Positions 13,305 through 15,221 of a stretch of DNA of 15,221 bases are shown piece after piece. Made by a program: the position numbers and the translations under genes. Each line of letters opens with the position of its first letter. Position 1 is the first letter of the stretch. The notes under the pieces were generated by a model that saw nothing but the letters and a program-made list of their open reading frames with translations, did no database searches and was not told where the DNA came from. The DNA is from Roseiarcus sp. (GTDB lineage Bacteria; Pseudomonadota; Alphaproteobacteria; Rhizobiales; Beijerinckiaceae). The stretch is from assembly GCA_030153205.1 (NCBI GenBank), contig JASLHV010000153.1, positions 1-15,221 of the forward strand, written 5' to 3'.

Positions 13305-14342
13305 ATGGCCTCTCCCATGAAAGCCAAGGAAAAACTGGACGTTCGCGCCGCCGGCGCCCTCGACCTTCACGTCGATACGCAGGCGGCAGGCCAGCGACTC
13401 GATCGCTATCTCAGCCGCGCGGCGGTCGAGGCGGGCCTCGCCCTGTCGCGCACCAGGTTGAAAGCGCTGATTGAAGCGGGCGAAGTCTCCCTCGGCGGCT
13501 CACCCGCCAGCGATCCGGCGGCTAAGGTCGGCGCAGGCGATCACATCATTGTCTCGGTCCCGGAGCCAGAGCCTTCGACGCTCAGTGGCGAACACATCCC
13601 GCTCGCCATCGTCTTCGAAGACGACCATCTCGTCATCATCGACAAGCCCGCCGGTCTCGTCGTGCATCCGGCCGCAGGCCATGCCGAAGGCACGCTGGTT
13701 CACGCGTTGATCGCCCATTGCGGCGACAGCCTCTCTGGCGTCGGCGGCGTCAGGCGGCCCGGCATCGTCCATCGGCTCGATAAGGACACATCCGGCCTCC
13801 TTGTCGTCGCCAAGACGGACGCCGCCCATCACGGTCTCGCGGAGCTCTTCGCCGATCACGGCCGCAGCGGCTCGCTCGTCCGTGAATATGTCGCCTTGGT
13901 CTGGGGCGCACTGGAGCGCAAAGCCGGCGTAATTGACGCGCCAATCGCCCGCCATCCACGCCAGCGCGAAAAAATGGCCATCGCGGCAGAGGATCGAGGA
14001 CGTCACGCGGTGACCCATTGGCGCGTCGATCGCGCCTTAGGATCAGCCAGCCTCATCACGTGTCGGCTGGAGACCGGCCGAACGCATCAAATCCGCGTCC
14101 ATCTCGCCCATATCGGCCATCCTCTTTTGGGCGATTCGGTTTACGGGGCCGGCTTCAAGAGCAAGGCGTCGCGATTGCCGGAAGCTGCGCGTGCCGCGCT
14201 GGCCACACTCGACCGGCAAGCATTGCACGCTGGGAAACTGGGCTTTGTCCATCCAATCACCGGCGAATCGCTCCGTTTTGAAAGTCCGCCTCCTGATGAT
14301 TTGGCTCAGCTTATCAGAGCGTTAGATACGCCAGTGGCTTAA
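13305..14342 (+). CDS. rluD: RluA/RluD-family 23S rRNA pseudouridine synthase
   Basis: Converts specific uridines in rRNA to pseudouridine; the closest named group is RluD, which modifies helix 69 of 23S rRNA. The 345-residue protein has an N-terminal S4 RNA-binding domain (about 29-85: QRLDRYLSRAA, LSRTRLKALIEAGEV) and the catalytic domain with HRLDKDTSG at 156-164, Asp159 being the nucleophile, then GRTHQIRVHLAHIGHPLLGD. ATGs at 13305 and 13317 are both possible; neither has a clear ribosome site, and the open frame to 13203 is a basic, non-homologous extension. It lies 169 bases upstream of rpoH on the same strand, a recurrent alphaproteobacterial arrangement. Confidence 0.92.
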   Translation: MASPMKAKEKLDVRAAGALDLHVDTQAAGQRLDRYLSRAAVEAGLALSRTRLKALIEAGEVSLGGSPASDPAAKVGAGDHIIVSVPEPEPSTLSGEHIPLAIVFEDDHLVIIDKPAGLVVHPAAGHAEGTLVHALIAHCGDSLSGVGGVRRPGIVHRLDKDTSGLLVVAKTDAAHHGLAELFADHGRSGSLVREYVALVWGALERKAGVIDAPIARHPRQREKMAIAAEDRGRHAVTHWRVDRALGSASLITCRLETGRTHQIRVHLAHIGHPLLGDSVYGAGFKSKASRLPEAARAALATLDRQALHAGKLGFVHPITGESLRFESPPPDDLAQLIRALDTPVA

Positions 14343-14439
14343 AAAAGCTGTCCACTTGCGCTAACGATGAAACGAGCGTCGTGGTTGTGAGTTTCGCCAC
14401 AGCGACCGCGGCCCTCTTTCAGCCATCGTAGCGGAAGTC

Positions 14440-14445
14440 TATATA
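14440..14445 (+). promoter_or_regulatory. Possible -10 element upstream of rpoH
   Basis: TATATA in the only AT-rich patch of the rluD-rpoH gap, with TTTCAG 17 bases upstream at 14417-14422 as a weak -35. If used, the transcript would start near 14452 and carry about 60 bases of leader including the hairpin at 14474-14499. Confidence 0.3.
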
Positions 14446-14473
14446 TTGCATTGCGGCGCGCGTTCGCGGCCGC

Positions 14474-14499
14474 CGGAGTTCGCCCGTAAGGGGACTCCG
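14474..14499 (+). promoter_or_regulatory. Stem-loop directly upstream of the rpoH ribosome site
   Basis: CGGAGT pairs with ACTCCG, enclosing an inner CCC/GGG stem capped by GTAA, a GNRA-type tetraloop, with a small 3/1 internal loop. The structure ends one base before the GAGGAGG ribosome-binding sequence at 14501-14507. It could tune access to that site, but regulation is inferred only from position. Confidence 0.45.
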
Positions 14500-14511
14500 A
14501 GAGGAGGTCAA

Positions 14512-15221
14512 ATGGCAGCGGCCTTACCAATCATCGCCGGCGAATCCGGCCTTTCCCGGTATCTCGCCGAAATCAAGCGGTTCCCAATGTTGGAGCCGCA
14601 GGACGAATACATCCTCGCCAAGAGCTGGCGCGAGCATGGCGACCGCGACGCGGCCCACAAGCTCGTCACGTCTCACTTGCGCCTCGTCGCCAAAATCGCG
14701 ATGGGCTATCGCGGCTACGGCCTGCCCATCGGCGAGGTCATTTCCGAAGGCAATGTGGGCCTGATGCAGGCCGTCAAGCGCTTCGAACCCGATAAGGGAT
14801 TCCGTCTGGCGACCTACGCCATGTGGTGGATCCGGGCGTCGATTCAAGAGTATATCCTGCGTTCGTGGTCGCTCGTGAAAATGGGCACGACCGCGAGCCA
14901 GAAGAAGCTCTTCTTCAATCTGCGCAAGGCGAAGAGCCGAATCTCCGCGCTGGACGAGGGCGATCTCAGGCCCGACCAGGTCAAGCAGATCGCGCATCGG
15001 CTCGGCGTCGCCGAGCAGGACGTCGTCGACATGAACCGTCGCCTCGGCGGCGACGCCTCGCTTAACGCGCCCCTGCGCGAAGAAGGCGAAGGCGAGTGGC
15101 AGGATTGGCTGGCGGATGACAGCGCCGACCAGGAATCCATTTTGGCCGACCGTGAGGAAAGCGATACGCGCCTTGGCGCTCTGAGGAGCGCGCTGACTGT
15201 GCTGAACCCACGCGAGCGGCG
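14512..15221 (+). CDS. rpoH: RNA polymerase sigma-32 factor RpoH, 3' end cut by the window
   Basis: Heat-shock sigma factor directing RNA polymerase to chaperone and protease promoters. 236 codons are present of a usual 290-300, and the frame is open to the last base. Region 1.2/2.1 starts at about residue 15 (SRYLAEIKRFPMLEP), region 2.4 includes TYAMWWIRASIQEYIL (101-116), and QKKLFFNLRK at 130-139 is the RpoH box that separates this family from RpoD. Region 4 begins near the window end (LNPRER). A strong GAGGAGG site lies four bases before the ATG. Many alphaproteobacteria carry two rpoH copies; which this is cannot be told. Confidence 0.95.
   Translation, partial: MAAALPIIAGESGLSRYLAEIKRFPMLEPQDEYILAKSWREHGDRDAAHKLVTSHLRLVAKIAMGYRGYGLPIGEVISEGNVGLMQAVKRFEPDKGFRLATYAMWWIRASIQEYILRSWSLVKMGTTASQKKLFFNLRKAKSRISALDEGDLRPDQVKQIAHRLGVAEQDVVDMNRRLGGDASLNAPLREEGEGEWQDWLADDSADQESILADREESDTRLGALRSALTVLNPRER

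Noticed and set aside
11606..13474. 622-codon open frame on the plus strand opposite the amine oxidase
   Set aside because: It is an antisense shadow of a well-supported FAD enzyme in GC-rich DNA; it has no ribosome site, no domain, and Arg/Asp/Ala-heavy low-information sequence.
14333..14356. Possible terminator after the pseudouridine synthase gene (AGTGG/CCACT)
   Set aside because: Only five pairs, a large A-rich loop and no T tract after it on the plus strand.

Overview
The window is GC-rich DNA with tightly packed genes on both strands. It reads as a chromosomal segment of an alphaproteobacterium, most likely order Hyphomicrobiales (Rhizobiales). Three things point there: the rluD-rpoH pair at the right end, the arginine-rich DUF1127 protein, and strong C/G preference at third codon positions. 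A family cannot be fixed from sequence alone; a Beijerinckiaceae/Methylocystaceae-type genome is my guess. I see no insertion sequence, phage gene, tRNA, rRNA, CRISPR array or replication origin.

Layout. 79-1314 (+): MFS_3-type exporter. 1406-2342 (+): two overlapping genes, an unrecognised 121-residue protein and an AhpD/carboxymuconolactone-decarboxylase-like thiol protein. 2344-4055 (-): EamA/DMT permease followed by a short-chain dehydrogenase, probably co-transcribed. 4246-4743 (+): hotdog thioesterase. 4772-6262 (-): xylulokinase. 6389-6598 (-): cold-shock protein with its own intrinsic terminator. 6599-7006: long intergenic stretch. 7007-7990 (+): zinc-dependent homocysteine S-methyltransferase. 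7987-9213 (-): compact operon DUF1127 - ArsR-type regulator - SAP-like protein behind a near-consensus promoter. 9293-9682 (+): GFA/CENP-V-like zinc protein, divergent from that operon. 9672-9985 (-): frameshifted remnant just downstream of 10010-10750 (-), a bacterial phytochelatin-synthase-family peptidase with a signal sequence. 10751-11177: small candidate ORF plus a second apparently frameshifted remnant. 11178-13183 (-): Tat-exported FAD amine oxidase translationally coupled to a class I cytochrome c. 13305-14342 (+): RluD-type pseudouridine synthase. 14512-15221 (+): rpoH, cut by the window end.

Most genes are housekeeping or common accessory functions rather than one integrated island. 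Three groups look like functional units. The first is the amine oxidase/cytochrome c pair, which resembles flavoenzymes that pass electrons to a dedicated cytochrome instead of oxygen. The second is the DUF1127-ArsR-SAP operon. The third is the phytochelatin synthase with a decayed downstream partner. I did not find a clear-cut new defence or mobile system. The most interesting leads are the DUF1127-ArsR-SAP operon, the oxidase/cytochrome pair and the two adjacent frameshifted ORFs.
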